From Rachicladosporium sp. CCFEE 5018 (Eukaryota; Ascomycota; Dothideomycetes; Cladosporiales; Cladosporiaceae), in NCBI GenBank assembly GCA_002077045.2, contig KZ111174.1, positions 247,127 through 311,126 of the forward strand: a stretch of 64,000 bases of DNA. The letters run 5' to 3'. The notes below the pieces were generated by a model that searched no databases, was not told where the DNA came from, and was given only the letters and a program-made list of their open reading frames with translations. A program made the translations under genes and the position numbers. Shown here in pieces: positions 19,727 through 30,677 of the stretch (its first letter is position 1; the number at the start of each line of letters is the position of its first letter).

Positions 19727-22700
19727 TCAAGGCCCGACCTTGAACTCCAGCCTGATCCCCATAGCAGCCAATTCCACGTCGAGATACCTCAACACGCCTG
19801 GCACAGCGACAACAGTCACGTCCTCGCCTCCAAGCCACTTCTGCCCACTCCGGTCCTCCCAGGCCTCGCTCTTGCTCTCCACCACACCCTTGACCTTCCG
19901 ACTACATCTTCGACATCTCACGCGATTGGCTTCGACACCCCTACTGCGCGTGTACTGCCCGGCATACGAAGGCTGTGTGCTCAAGAATGAGCCACAGGAC
20001 TTACAAATCCAAGCTTTCGTGTAGTCGGAGCAATTCAGCAGTCGGTCCTGGAGAAGGAAGGCCGTACCGTGAGCGAGGAGCGCGTCTCGTTCCATCTCGC
20101 CGACTCGAATACCGCCACCCTTTGATCGACCCTTGATCGGCTGGCCGGTGAGAGGCGTGACAGGACCGGTAGTCCGGACTTGGAACTTATCGTTCACCAT
20201 GTGTCGAAGACGCTGATAGTAGACCACACCGACGTAGATATCTGCGCCAAGCTCCTCACCAGTGATGCCGGAGTACATTGGTTCATTACCGTAGAAGTTG
20301 TAGCCAGCGCGCTTGAGCTGGTGACCGAAGTATTCAACAGCTGTCTCACCTTCGTGATCCTTGAACTTGAAAGGCGTCGAGTCCTGAGCCATGCCGTGCA
20401 GTGCGCCGGATTTACCAGCCAGGGACTCGACGAACATACCGATTGTCATCCGGGAGGGGAACGCGTGAGGATTAATGATGATGTCTGGTTGCATGCCTGA
20501 CTCGGAGAAGGGCATGTCGACCATCGGCCACTTCTGACTGAGCACACCTTTCTGACCATGGCGAGAAGAAAACTTGTCGCCGATGACTGGCGACCGAGGG
20601 AGACGAAGCCGTATGCTGAGAGCTTGACAAGGCTCGTTGGACCCCGTCTCATTACCGATGAGCTTGATCTCCTCGATGTAAGCTTCTTCGGGGTCTTTGT
20701 ACCTGTGCAGGTGAGTTATACCGTCCCGGTTGATGTAGTCGCCCGTGATTGGGTCTTTAACCACTGTGTGTGAGGCCGCGATGATGTCGCCCATTTTGAC
20801 CTTGACACCGATCAATGCTAGACCGTCCGTATCAAGCGTGTCCTTCCACTGCGATTTGACGACCCCGCCCTCGGCGAAGCCAAACATGTTGGTAACGACC
20901 GTACTTCGACTTCGATTCTTGTTCTCTTCTGTGAGGTCTAGCTTCTTGGTCTTGTATATAGTGCCGTGTCCGAAGCCGCGCTCATGAGCGGACTTGTTCA
21001 ATATCATAGCATCGTCCATGTCGTACCCTGTGTATGAGATGACAGCGACCACGGCGTTGGCGCCGTTTGGGAAGTTGTCGAGACCGTATTCATTATGCAA
21101 CGGTGGTCGCACGACTGGTGTCTGCCCTGTCTGCAGCTTGTACGATTTGTTATCCGTGCGATACTTCAATGCAGTACCTGGTGTACCCATAGTCTGCTTC
21201 CCCATCTGACACTGGTACATGTTCCTTGGCGACTGATTGAACTCGGAGAAAGGTGTCTGGTTCGCAACGATCGAGAGAATGTCAGTAGGATCATACTCAA
21301 CATGCGTCGAGTCGCCAGACGTGATTTCTAGCTCAGTACATGCGATCGACATGAAGGGCTGCTCGAATGGTCCGACAAAGTCCTCCTTCTCCAAAGGCAG
21401 ATACTTGACCGGACGCACCATACGTGCAACAGTGGAGAACATAAATACGCCAGGGAATTGACCGCCGGTTGAGGGAGGGATGTAGCCGACTTCGAGCTGT
21501 GCCGGCACGCCATGGCTGCCCTCGACCTTCCAATGTCGTATTGTGTCGGCAATGACCTTCGCTTGCTTCTCTGAGCAGTACCCAAGCAGCTTGCCATCAA
21601 GCTGTATAGGCATGTGTTCCTCGACAGTGGCCATAGATCCGCTGTTTACACCAAGAGTTGCAAGTACCTTGCTCATCTGCGAGACATCCGACTCAGTAGT
21701 CACTATTCTGCATTTGTGTGCAAGATGATTGAGCAGCCCGCAAGGCGAGCCATCGGGTGTATGCACTGGACACAAAAAGCCCCAGCTCTCGGGCAAGAGC
21801 TTCCGCACGGTCGTGGTCTTCAACTGGGCAAAGAAGCTACCTCTGTGAACCATTCGGAAATGACTGATGAAGCGATAGAAGTTGATCTTCTCGGCAACAA
21901 CGGTAAACCCAGACGTCTGTTGCAGATCTAACCCACTAGGACTCACCAGATTACCAGTCGAGAGAAAGTAGTCCAGCGCTTGGCCTAGATTCTCATTCGT
22001 CTTCCGGATAGTCTTGGTGAGAAAGTCCCGTTCGAAGTCTTTGCTCGTGAAAGCAGGGTACTGATTCTGACGTCCCCAGTCTCGTAAAGCGACTCCTATG
22101 GACAGCAGCCACTCATCTATTCGCTCTTTGATGATCATGCCATACAGTGCGCCGGGTAGAAGGATCTCCTGGTTCTGTACTGCATCAGGATTGTCGATCG
22201 CACACTCGCCTTCGACCAAAGCATACAGCTTGCGCACCATGAAGATCAGCATGCGAAACTTGTCGCTACTGCTCTCTTCTGTGACGTAGTGCGATCCAAG
22301 GTGAGGAAGTACGATCTTCCGCAAGAACTCGGTACCAACATCATGATCACTCATATCGCCGGGCACGTTCAGCACAGGCCTGAACTTCGAGCCCAGGTAT
22401 GCTCGAGTACTCGATCGACCAAAGAAGTTGTAGCCCTTGTACGTTCGTAACAGCAGCTCTACCCGGTCGATGACGAATTGCTTGCTCTCCAGTTGATCGG
22501 CATCCAGTCGTCCGAGTACGCCTTCATATATCTCGCGATCCGTCGTCTCAACAAGCGCCTTCAGCACCATCATGACCGGCACCAGGAACTCGTTTTTCCT
22601 CCACGAGAATCTGAATGTCACATTCCCGTCGCTCAGATAATGCAACACGTTCGTCTGCGATGTCTGATCCGGACGGACTGACCGTATCTGTATCCCGTAC

Positions 22701-23368
22701 TTGGTGTATGTGTTGCCTCTTCCCACGAAGGACGGACGGATGATCGCCATCGGGTAGTTCCGTCTGTTCACCACCAGCATTCGTATAAGCTTCTCAATGC
22801 CGTTGACAACAAAATATCCTCCAAGCTCCTCTGTCTCTTCCCGCCGGTCAATCAGCTGTTTAGGCGTCAGACCTTCCAGATGACACCGATTCGACCGCAG
22901 CATGATTGGCACATAGCCGAAGTCCCGCACACTCTCCTTCCATGGTCCGTCGTTGACTCGAAGCTCCACGCGACCTCGGAAGCGACCTCGATATGTGACG
23001 TGCCGTTCTCTGCACTCCACTGGTAGGATCTCGCGCTTTGTTGCTTCAACCTTGTTGGTGGGTGGCAATTGGCTCTTTTCCATGAAGACTTCTCGTACGC
23101 GGATCTGGAGCCTGTTGCGAGGTTCCTCCGAGGGTTCCAGCGGGTTGCCATCCAAGAAGGTCTTGGTGCCGATGTCCTGGAGTGCATGGTGGAGTTGACC
23201 GTTGGGTACAAATATCGAGTTGTAGGATTGGACATGAGGCGCTATTGCTCGTGCTAGCGAAGGGTATGCTGTCTTGTCTGCTGGTGGCTTTCGGAAGAGC
23301 TTATGTCGCTTGAGGGTATCGAATTGGGTGCCCCATGTTAGCTCTGGTGACGTCGCTGAGGGTGCCAT
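19727..23368 (-). CDS. RPA2: RNA polymerase I second-largest subunit (A135)
   Basis: A single-exon gene of 1213 residues, near the yeast A135 length of 1203. It forms half of the RNA polymerase I active-site cleft for rRNA synthesis in the nucleolus. Landmarks in order: F-G-Y-V-P-I-M-L-R-S-N-R-C-H-L; G-Y-F-V-V-N-G-I-E-K-L-I-R-M-L-V-V-N-R-R; W-G-F-L-C-P-V-H-T-P-D-G-S-P-C-G-L-L-N-H-L; G-Y-D-M-D-D-A-M-I-L-N-K near residue 780 (hybrid-binding region with the acidic pair); G-D-K-F-S-S-R-H-G-Q-K-G-V; N-P-H-A-F-P-S-R-M-T-I-G; and a C-terminal zinc-binding region (C-x-x-C-G-S, later C-R-R-C). The sequence fits the Pol I rather than the Pol II or III paralogue: the L-R-S-N-R-C-H-L and N-R-R-N-Y-P-M-A-I blocks are the Pol I forms. 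Divergent from ARL8. Confidence 0.95.
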   Translation of the reverse strand: MAPSATSPELTWGTQFDTLKRHKLFRKPPADKTAYPSLARAIAPHVQSYNSIFVPNGQLHHALQDIGTKTFLDGNPLEPSEEPRNRLQIRVREVFMEKSQLPPTNKVEATKREILPVECRERHVTYRGRFRGRVELRVNDGPWKESVRDFGYVPIMLRSNRCHLEGLTPKQLIDRREETEELGGYFVVNGIEKLIRMLVVNRRNYPMAIIRPSFVGRGNTYTKYGIQIRSVRPDQTSQTNVLHYLSDGNVTFRFSWRKNEFLVPVMMVLKALVETTDREIYEGVLGRLDADQLESKQFVIDRVELLLRTYKGYNFFGRSSTRAYLGSKFRPVLNVPGDMSDHDVGTEFLRKIVLPHLGSHYVTEESSSDKFRMLIFMVRKLYALVEGECAIDNPDAVQNQEILLPGALYGMIIKERIDEWLLSIGVALRDWGRQNQYPAFTSKDFERDFLTKTIRKTNENLGQALDYFLSTGNLVSPSGLDLQQTSGFTVVAEKINFYRFISHFRMVHRGSFFAQLKTTTVRKLLPESWGFLCPVHTPDGSPCGLLNHLAHKCRIVTTESDVSQMSKVLATLGVNSGSMATVEEHMPIQLDGKLLGYCSEKQAKVIADTIRHWKVEGSHGVPAQLEVGYIPPSTGGQFPGVFMFSTVARMVRPVKYLPLEKEDFVGPFEQPFMSIACTELEITSGDSTHVEYDPTDILSIVANQTPFSEFNQSPRNMYQCQMGKQTMGTPGTALKYRTDNKSYKLQTGQTPVVRPPLHNEYGLDNFPNGANAVVAVISYTGYDMDDAMILNKSAHERGFGHGTIYKTKKLDLTEENKNRSRSTVVTNMFGFAEGGVVKSQWKDTLDTDGLALIGVKVKMGDIIAASHTVVKDPITGDYINRDGITHLHRYKDPEEAYIEEIKLIGNETGSNEPCQALSIRLRLPRSPVIGDKFSSRHGQKGVLSQKWPMVDMPFSESGMQPDIIINPHAFPSRMTIGMFVESLAGKSGALHGMAQDSTPFKFKDHEGETAVEYFGHQLKRAGYNFYGNEPMYSGITGEELGADIYVGVVYYQRLRHMVNDKFQVRTTGPVTPLTGQPIKGRSKGGGIRVGEMERDALLAHGTAFLLQDRLLNCSDYTKAWICKSCGSFLSTQPSYAGQYTRSRGVEANRVRCRRCSRKVKGVVESKSEAWEDRSGQKWLGGEDVTVVAVPGVLRYLDVELAAMGIRLEFKVGP

Positions 23369-24275
23369 GGTATGCTGCAGCGGATGAAAATTAACGAGAG
23401 TCTAGATTACAGCGCGGCGATCCATCATCACTATGCGCCGTAACTCCAAGTCAGATGTCAAGTGCAGTGTCGTCTGGACATAGATGAGTTCTTCCAGACT
23501 TTTGTCAAGCTCTCAGAAAATCTTCGGACATTCAGATGCCGAAGTATCGATAAGGCTCGGCCTCGGCCGCCTCCCGCAGGTCCCACGCTTGCACCTTCCA
23601 TCACTCTGCCAAGCCTTGACGATATCGGGGGACTGTGCAACGACAACGTGATCCGGTACTCCATCAGCCTGTCCCGTGTGTACGAGAAGCCATGGAACGC
23701 CGTCTCGTCTCACCTGGCGGCGGCAACACAGCACGATCGGCACAGAGGTGGCGGCGACGGACCGGAATCGGCTCGTGTAGCGATCACTAGAACGAGCGAC
23801 AGCGTTTCAGATCTGTGCCACTTTTCTTTCGCGCGCGTTTCGCTGCCGACCGGTGTGTATGCGAGGTGATGGTGAGTCTCTGCAAATGGTGGTCTTTACT
23901 TCTATTTCTACCAAGTGAAGTCTCCAAGCTATCGCATCTTTACCCGTCCGGTAGCTCACAGCACCAATTCCCTCCCCCGCGGATCCAGTCCAACCGCCCC
24001 GCACATCCACCTGCACATTCGCCAAGCGCGCCTTCCAAAACACTTCCAGTCCACTCGTTACTCATCTGCATTGCACCACCAAACCAGGGAACCTTGCCTC
24101 TTGCTTTCAGTCAAGACAGTGCTAGTTGTGACTTGCAGTGGTTCCGTCCGGCCGCGCACCGTACCTTCTTTTTCGCCAACTGCTAGACCCACTGCCACGA
24201 GAGGCGCAGTAGCTTTCGCGAACCCGCCATAGGCTCCCAGACCATCAACAGCGAACTCGCTGGAGCGCGATCAGG
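23369..24275. other. Intergenic, divergent promoter region RPA2/ARL8
   Basis: About 900 bp between two divergent starts. It carries short ORFs (135 codons at most) without domains. The stretch before ARL8 is pyrimidine-rich (24000-24200), fitting a leader or promoter. Confidence 0.4.
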
Positions 24276-25189
24276 ATGGCGGGTATCTTTAGGCGGCTGT
24301 ATGATTGGCTCTTGAGCCTGTTCTGGTATGTTTTCTGATGGTGTAGTCGTGAGTGGCGGTGAGAACTGATGAAGTCGTTGCCTGAACTTGCTTCATCGAG
24401 GGATATGCATCCATTGATATTCGTCCGATGAGAATGACGCGCCATGTACTGATGTTCTTGCAGGGCGACCGAGATGGACATCACCATGATCGGTCTGCAA
24501 AATGCCGGGAAGACGTCACTATTGCGGGTGCTGGCGGTGAGTTATTGCAAACCCCCATATTAAATCCGATACTGATGACTGCGACAGGGCGGCGAGTTCA
24601 CCATCGAGTATGTTGTCGCACTAAGTGCCCTCGTGTGTGCCTCATATTGACATGATCGCTAGCTCGATACCGACAGTAGGCTTCAACATGAAGCGAGTCC
24701 AGAAAGGCCATGTGACCCTCAAGTGGTGAGGATCTTCCACGCTCGTTGACTCCACCGAGGGGCTAGGTCAACGTTGTGATGCTGACAGCACGCAGCTGGG
24801 ATCTCGGAGGACAGCCGCGTTTTCGATCGATGTGGGAGCGATATTGCCGCGGCGTCAATGCCATTGTGTAAGTCCCTGCGATAGCCGCCTGTGCTCCAAT
24901 ATACTGACAGCGCAGATACATCGTCGACTCGGCGGATAAGGAGGCGCTGCCCGTCGCCAAAGAGGAGCTTCACATTCTGCTCGAGAAGCCGGCGATGGAG
25001 GGCATCCCGCTCCTCGTCCTCGGAAACAAGTCCGATATCCCAGGCCATCTCAATGTCGATCAGATTATTGAGGCTCTCGATCTCAAGCGTGTGACGCATC
25101 GGGAGGTGTCCTGCTACGGTATCAGTGCGAAGGAAGAGACCAACCTTGATGCTGTGCTGCAATGGCTCATTGCGAGAGCTAGCAAGTGA
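24276..25189 (+). CDS. ARL8: Arf-like small GTPase Arl8
   Basis: Six exons, 24276-24325, 24464-24536, 24588-24607, 24663-24725, 24796-24867 and 24916-25189, encode 183 residues (human ARL8 has 186). It is a lysosome/vacuole-associated GTPase of the Arf family. The hydrophobic N-terminal helix M-A-G-I-F-R-R-L-Y-D-W-L matches the acetylated helix of Arl8, which lacks the myristoylated Gly2. Motifs: G1 G-L-Q-N-A-G-K-T-S; switch I I-P-T-V-G-F-N-M-K; G3 W-D-L-G-G-Q-P-R-F-R-S-M-W-E-R-Y; G4 N-K-S-D; and a G5-like C-Y-G-I-S-A-K-E-E near the end. Introns are 138, 51, 55, 70 and 48 nt; exon 3 is only 20 nt. The residue before W-D-L-G-G is Cys, where animals have Leu. Confidence 0.92.
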
Positions 25190-26403
25190 GCGGCCGACTT
25201 TGTAGAGTCTACGACAATGACCACATCATACGACACCACGACCGCATAGCGATCTGCATCCCCTACGACTTTACCTGCTCATGAAGATGTATGACAGCGC
25301 GGAGAGCTGCGTGCCAGCAATGGCTAAGGGAGCTCTGGATCTCTTTTGTTCTTGCTTACGGCCAGTGGGCGGTATGTTTTACGCAGCAAGTGCGGGAGTA
25401 TCTCTTCCTTTGGGAAATGGAAACGGAGCGTAGTAGATGAGAGATGAGCATAAGAGTACAGTAGCAATGCTTCTTCAAGGAATTCGTTCCGTCAGGCAGT
25501 TCGTCTGAGAACTGTTTCTGTGCTCCAGCATTCGGTCTCACTCGGTGTCGTGATTGTTGTGAAAGTCATGCTTTCCCCAGCGTGTTCCTTGGACCAACGT
25601 CTCCAGTCCGGCCACTCTCTGGGAGCATCGCAAGCATTGCGCCAGGTGCTCCCACCTCGCGCATGGAGGAGAGAAGATGAGGGAAGTCAAATTCCAACTC
25701 ACTTCAAAATTCCTTCCAAACACCTACCTCTCGCACAGACCCAATGCCAGCGCATACCTCTCGACATCGTGTCCTTGCGCGATGATTGGCTGTGTTTTCT
25801 GACAGCTCATGCACGCTGAGCTGGCAGTCGCAAGGAGCTGCTTTGAGCCTAGCGAGGAAAGTGGAGAGTGAAGGCCGAGCCAGATTCTCGCCGCGCGATC
25901 CTTGCTGCGAGAGTTTGGCTTGGGTGCACGTCATCTTGAAGATCACTGTGGCGGAGATGCCCTCGGGGAGAGGAGTAAGATAATTGCGATGGAATTATTG
26001 TTACGAACACGCCGTGAGGCTGTGGAGGTATCGCTCGAGTGAAGCGAATGCGCTCTCAACGTGCGTATGACATGAAAATCATGCCTCGCAAATACCATCT
26101 CTGTGCAGACTAGATTTGCGAGACCGCGTGGTCGCCGTGATCAGATGTGTGGCTGAGTGCTGCGCATCGAACGTTCACGCCAAGCGATTACCTTCGGCAC
26201 CAAGCTTGACCTCGTCATCCGGCGTACAAAGACCTGACCATTTGCCATCTACGACTTCTACCACTTTTCACATCTAATTATCTCTGTCGCACTGTGGAAA
26301 TCACCAACGCGCCTAAACGCGACCTATCCTGCGAATTTACCGTCGTGCGACAAATTGCGACCAGATCTTCGAAGACAGGGCCTCGCGTGCGATCACAGCC
26401 AAG
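25190..26403. other. Intergenic region
   Basis: About 1.2 kb between ARL8 and the RCR protein, both on the plus strand. Short ORFs only (99 codons at most); no domain, repeat or RNA gene recognised. It should hold the RCR promoter. Confidence 0.4.
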
Positions 26404-27057
26404 ATGCCTGCGCTCGTAACAAGACAGTATAACAACAACAACAATAGGTATGATCCACCTCCACATACGGGAGAGCTGTGAGAGTCGTTGGCAACGCGCT
26501 CGGCCATTCTTGCGAGCCCCTGTACAGCGCAGTCACGGCTCATAACATCAAACACTGACGTTATCCCCTCCTAGCAATTGCTACTATGATGCCTACGGCC
26601 GAACCCGATGCAACAGCGCCTGGAGCAATTGGGCCCGCTGGCTAGTCCTCGCCCTGATTATCCTCTTCGCATTTTTCATCTTCTTCGTCTTCTCGTAAGT
26701 TTGCGACTTTCCGCCATGTCGCATACCCACAACCTCTAACAGGCCCATCACAGCTGCATCACCGCCCGTCGCCGTCGCAAGGCAGGACACATGCCCTACC
26801 GTGGCACCGGATGGACACTCGGTCGCACCCCGGCCGGCCACGCGCCAGCGCAGTACAACGGCGCGGCGCCGCAGTACGGCAATCAGCAAAACCAGCAGCC
26901 GTACTACAATAATAGCAACAACCCACCTCCAGCTTACGGCCAGGGCGCAAATGCTGGGTACTATGGAAACAACAACCCCATCGAGTTGCAGCAACCGCAG
27001 CAAGCGTACGGAGGAGCGTATGCGCCGCCTAAGGGGCCGCCACCTGTCGTGAGGTAG
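26404..27057 (+). CDS. RCR-family membrane protein (Congo red resistance / chitin deposition)
   Basis: Exons 26404-26447, 26575-26694 and 26754-27057 (introns 127 and 59 nt) give 155 residues. Order: a short N-terminus M-P-A-L-V-T-R-Q-Y; a lumenal stretch with two cysteines (N-C-Y-Y-D-A-Y-G-R-T-R-C-N-S-A-W-S-N-W); one TM helix (L-V-L-A-L-I-I-L-F-A-F-F-I-F-F-V-F); a C-I-T-A-R-R-R-R-K basic stop-transfer; then a proline/asparagine/tyrosine-rich tail with a P-P-A-Y motif, able to bind Rsp5-type WW domains. This is the layout of yeast Rcr1/Rcr2, ER/endosome proteins that change chitin deposition and plasma-membrane transporter sorting. Membership in the family is clear; which paralogue it matches is not. 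Confidence 0.85.
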
Positions 27058-28097
27058 AGACGGCGGAGGATTGGGCGGAGTGTACGGTAGGACAATGATA
27101 TGATACCAAGGGGTAGGATGGTGGCGTATGGTAGCCCTAGGCTGGGTTCGAGCTTGGAGCTGTAGGACTAAATGGCATGGTATTGAGTAATGCGAATCTC
27201 ATCTTCAGGTTCCAAGCAGCATTCGCCAGAACATAGTACATGCGCAGCTGTTACCCGCCTGCCATCCCAATCGGGAGCCTGATAGTTACGCCGCCTGCAT
27301 CGACTCCTAAGGAGGTGATCATAGATGGCTAGGAGCGGCCAGCATCACGGCTGCAGCGCAGCTTCTGGGTTGATGTGCCTCCTTCGTGTGGACGTGATCA
27401 AAGCTCCATGTAACGCCCAGATGGAAGTCCTCCGCATGCAACAGCACATGCGGTGCGAACAAAAGGCAAATGGTCCAGGTCTCGATCACATCTCGTAAGA
27501 GGTAGCTACGACGCCATGCTCGTGGCTGTGCAACTCAATGCCAAGCTCTGGCGTAGACGTTTCCAGCTGCGTTCACTTGTCGGCACAGACATCTCGCCGA
27601 GGCTCTAAAAATCTTACCTACCTTCGGCTGAGTCCGTTGTGACCGTCCGTGGAAGACGACAGTTCAGTCGTAGATTCTCTTACCCTCAACATTCGCGTCG
27701 TACGGTGAGAGCGACACTGCCACCAAAATTTTGCTACCGCGGCATGGCCAACGCGCAACAGAACCAGATGGTCTCGCCTCGATGGCTAAAGCAAAGTAAT
27801 CGGTCAGCTACATCACAGCTTGGCCGTCCATGTTCTCATCCGCAAGCTTATACAAAACTCCTCGAAACCCCCCAACTGTAATGCGAAGACTTCGTTGTAT
27901 AGCGTCTTGCAAGGCCGGCTTAGCAGACTAACCTCCCGCGCTCACTGCCCCTTGGTCCAACCGAATCACCATTCTCGACACTTCAAGTCAGGATAGGCCT
28001 CGTCTTGCACAATACTGAACTTCGGGCACACCGACATCAGGCTCAGTCGGTGGTTCAGTCGCTTGCCCTTCACAGGATCCTTGCTCGACCACAGATG
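27058..28097. other. Gene-sparse region before family copy D
   Basis: About 1 kb with no recognised gene. The 80-codon plus ORF at 27639-27881 shows no known domain. Begins the second gene-sparse island. Confidence 0.45.
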
Positions 28098-28409
28098 ATG
28101 GACCAGGACACGCAAATACAGCTCATCTTCGGGGTGTTTGCCAGCATACTCGCAATGGTGGCCATATACTACGCCAGACATAGCTACCGCAGTACGTGTA
28201 TCCGTAGCATGACCAAGTTTCCCCACTGACTCGCAAACTTGATCTTAGGCCGACAGCTTAGCCCAATGCTTCCTGTACACAGGAGTTATGCACAGAGCAC
28301 GGTACGACGACACTCGCGACGGGCCTTGTACATGCTGGAAGACATTGAGATTGGCAGTTGGCCTGATCAACGAACGAATGAGCCCTATCGAGTCCACGAG
28401 CTTCGATAG
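28098..28409 (+). CDS. Small single-TM protein, dispersed family copy D
   Basis: Exons 28098-28191 (94 nt) and 28249-28409 (161 nt), with a 57-nt intron (GTACGT...TTAG), give 84 residues, the same structure as copies A and C but on the opposite strand about 10 kb away. The N-terminus M-D-Q-D-T-Q-I-Q-L-I-F-G-V-F-A-S-I-L-A-M leads into one TM helix, then R-H-S-Y-R. Exon 2 has P-M-L-P-V-H, R-R-H-S-R-R, and L-Y-M-L-E-D-I-E-I-G-S-W-P-D. A second ATG just upstream (28095) is in frame; the ATG at 28098 matches the other copies. Unspliced, the ORF stops soon after the TM, so the conserved tail is missed without the intron model. Function unknown. Confidence 0.75.
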
Positions 28410-29736
28410 CTGCAGTGGTGCAGCAGAGCACTACAGCGAACGATCTGAATGCTCTCCAGCAACAGCACTACCAAGGTCTGCCGAAGCACGGCAACACGGT
28501 GAACACAACCGCCAGGGGTTTGCTTGCATTGCTGTGGTGTACGACGATGATCGCGATGTCCTCTGCTTGATTGGCCGCAGATCCGCATGTTCACGGTCGA
28601 ATACTGTCGGCCTATATCATCTCATTCACGCAGTCGCACCGCGGCAAAAGCTGGGAGCTTTGAGCAGCGCAGCCCGATGATCCTGACCCCAGCGCATTAT
28701 CGGGATCAGAGAACATACCAATTGCCGATCCAGTAGAAGTGGGATATCATGGATGTGCCAGTCGTTTGCAGGTATAGACTATATATCACAGCGCTAAATT
28801 CGAGTCAATGTCTGGCCACGTGATTAGACAACAGAGAACGTTCTCAGGCTGATGCAGGAGGCCGCATAGGATTTACAGCACTGCTCTGATGCTCTTCCAT
28901 GCGTAATGTCCCAAATTGCTACCAGTCCTGGATTTTGTAGCTGCGGCATCTGTAACTTGTTCAAGTCGGCCGGAACGAGGCCGAGAGGTCGGGTTATGTC
29001 GCTTGGTCAGATACCCAGCCAGGTACACAGTAGCATGGAGTACGGGGCAGGACGGCGGGCAGGCGCATGCAGCGTGCCCTGACGTTCATAAGTCCGTTCT
29101 CCCAGAACATTCGAGACTTCGTCTGCATTTGTTTGCGGCGCAAATTAGATCCGGAGCGGAGTAGTCGGAGAGCACCGGATTTTCTTTCTACCCGTCCATG
29201 TGAGGCGCAGCGAATGACAGCGAGTAGTCGTCAGCTGTTTAGAGAAGACAAGGTGGGATGAACCTATAGTAGTGAGAGAATCTAACGGCAGCCTAACAAT
29301 CAGTAATAGGTACTTGCGCTCACGGCGTTAGCAATGAACCGACGCCCCGAAGACTGCTCATTTCTCTCCTACTTAACTCGCTACACCTCCACACAGACAT
29401 GCCAACATCAGCTGATTCCGTGGCCTCCCGTTTCATTCTTAGCTGTCGCCGGTGCGTGTGTACTCTGGCGCTGCAGAGATGCCTTGCGATCACCTCTACA
29501 CCCGACTTCTGTTGACTGAGCAGTGTAATCACATGTCAAGCGCACGAATTGCCATCTCCACGGCCAAGGCTTAAGTACTTCTCATTCTGCTCGCTCTCCT
29601 GCTGCTCGGCTTCCCAGCACCCGACTCTCTAGCGCCTCTTGATATCAACCTGCGCGAAAGCGAATTTTGCATTCGTGGTGTTCTAAGGCATAGAGCGAAG
29701 ACGAGATCCAAGTGTCTGTACTCACACATTTAGACC
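28410..29736. other. Gene-sparse region between family copies D and E
   Basis: About 1.3 kb with only short ORFs lacking domains. No repeat or RNA gene recognised. Confidence 0.45.
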
Positions 29737-30066
29737 ATGGACTTCGATACCAAGGTGCAGGTGGTTTTTGGCATCATTGCAAGCGTACTCGCTCTTGTGG
29801 CCGTGCACTTCACGAGAAGAAGCTATCATTATACGTACGAGCGAGCCCATACATAGTGCCTCGGAGCTGACCAACTGTCCCCAGCACGCCGACAGCCCGA
29901 CCCGCTCCTGCCAATACACAATGGTCATCTCCACAATCTGAATCGTCGACACTGCCGACGAATGCTAAATGGAGTTGCACGACTGGTGGGGTCTGAGGGC
30001 AGCGATCCCGCGCTTGAGTCAACCTCCAGGGTTGCTGAATTCGTGACCTACGCCGACCCACGATAA
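29737..30066 (+). pseudogene. Small single-TM protein family copy E, diverged or decayed
   Basis: The first exon is clear: M-D-F-D-T-K-V-Q-V-V-F-G-I-I-A-S-V-L-A-L followed by a TM helix and R-R-S-Y-H. Downstream, a frame with R-R-Q-P-D-P-L-L-P-I-H, then 11 residues, then C-R-R-M-L aligns to exon 2 of copies C and D, but the L-E-D-I-E and W-P motif is replaced by unrelated sequence. The best donor (GTACGA at 29835) leaves phase 2, while the exon 2 frame after CCCCAG needs phase 1, so the two halves do not join in frame. Using the donor anyway yields an unrelated proline-rich tail. It is either a decayed copy or one with a changed C-terminus. The end given is the stop of the family-like frame. 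Confidence 0.5.
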
Positions 30067-30677
30067 CACAGATATATAGACTCATACTGCTAATCCGCAC
30101 AAGCGACTGGATCACTACGATTTCGAAACAGAGTGTGATTTGAGGCTTCGGCGGATGAGAGCTCTTCTACGATTTGTCCTGTATGCGTGTACGGCCCACC
30201 TTTAAGCGTGACGCATCAGCTGAATGCTAGGTCTCGTGACAGAGATCGACTTTCTCTTAAGCGCCGTCCCTTTCACTTCTTGAAGACTGCCTTCGTATGG
30301 TCAGAGCTGCTCGATCGAGCCCGGTTGGACAGCGCTGGAGCAAATTTGCAACTACAAAGTCAAAGAGCAGATATGGAGGTAAGGGGCGAAGAGTAGATCC
30401 TCCACTTCAATGTATAAAGGAACATTGCTCTCCACCTTCGAAGTGCTTCTCCATGCTCGACAAATTTCATATGCTTCTGCCGGGCTGTTTGTCGTTCGAG
30501 GATTCAAATGTGCAAGCGTGGAGCGCGCCATTAGAGTTGTAGACGAAAGCGCTTCATTACGATGCCGCTACAAATGCCATGAACGCCGAGTAGTCGTTCA
30601 CACGTACTCGTGATGTCAATCCCGGAACGCCAGACGTCCTAACCATGCTCAATTGTCGCAATGCCAATATTGTTAAA
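30067..30677. other. Intergenic region
   Basis: About 600 bp up to the 3' end of the kelch gene; no gene recognised. Confidence 0.4.

Noticed and set aside
27639..27881. 80-codon plus-strand ORF in the second gene-sparse island
   Set aside because: No TM, no family motif and no paralogue in the window.
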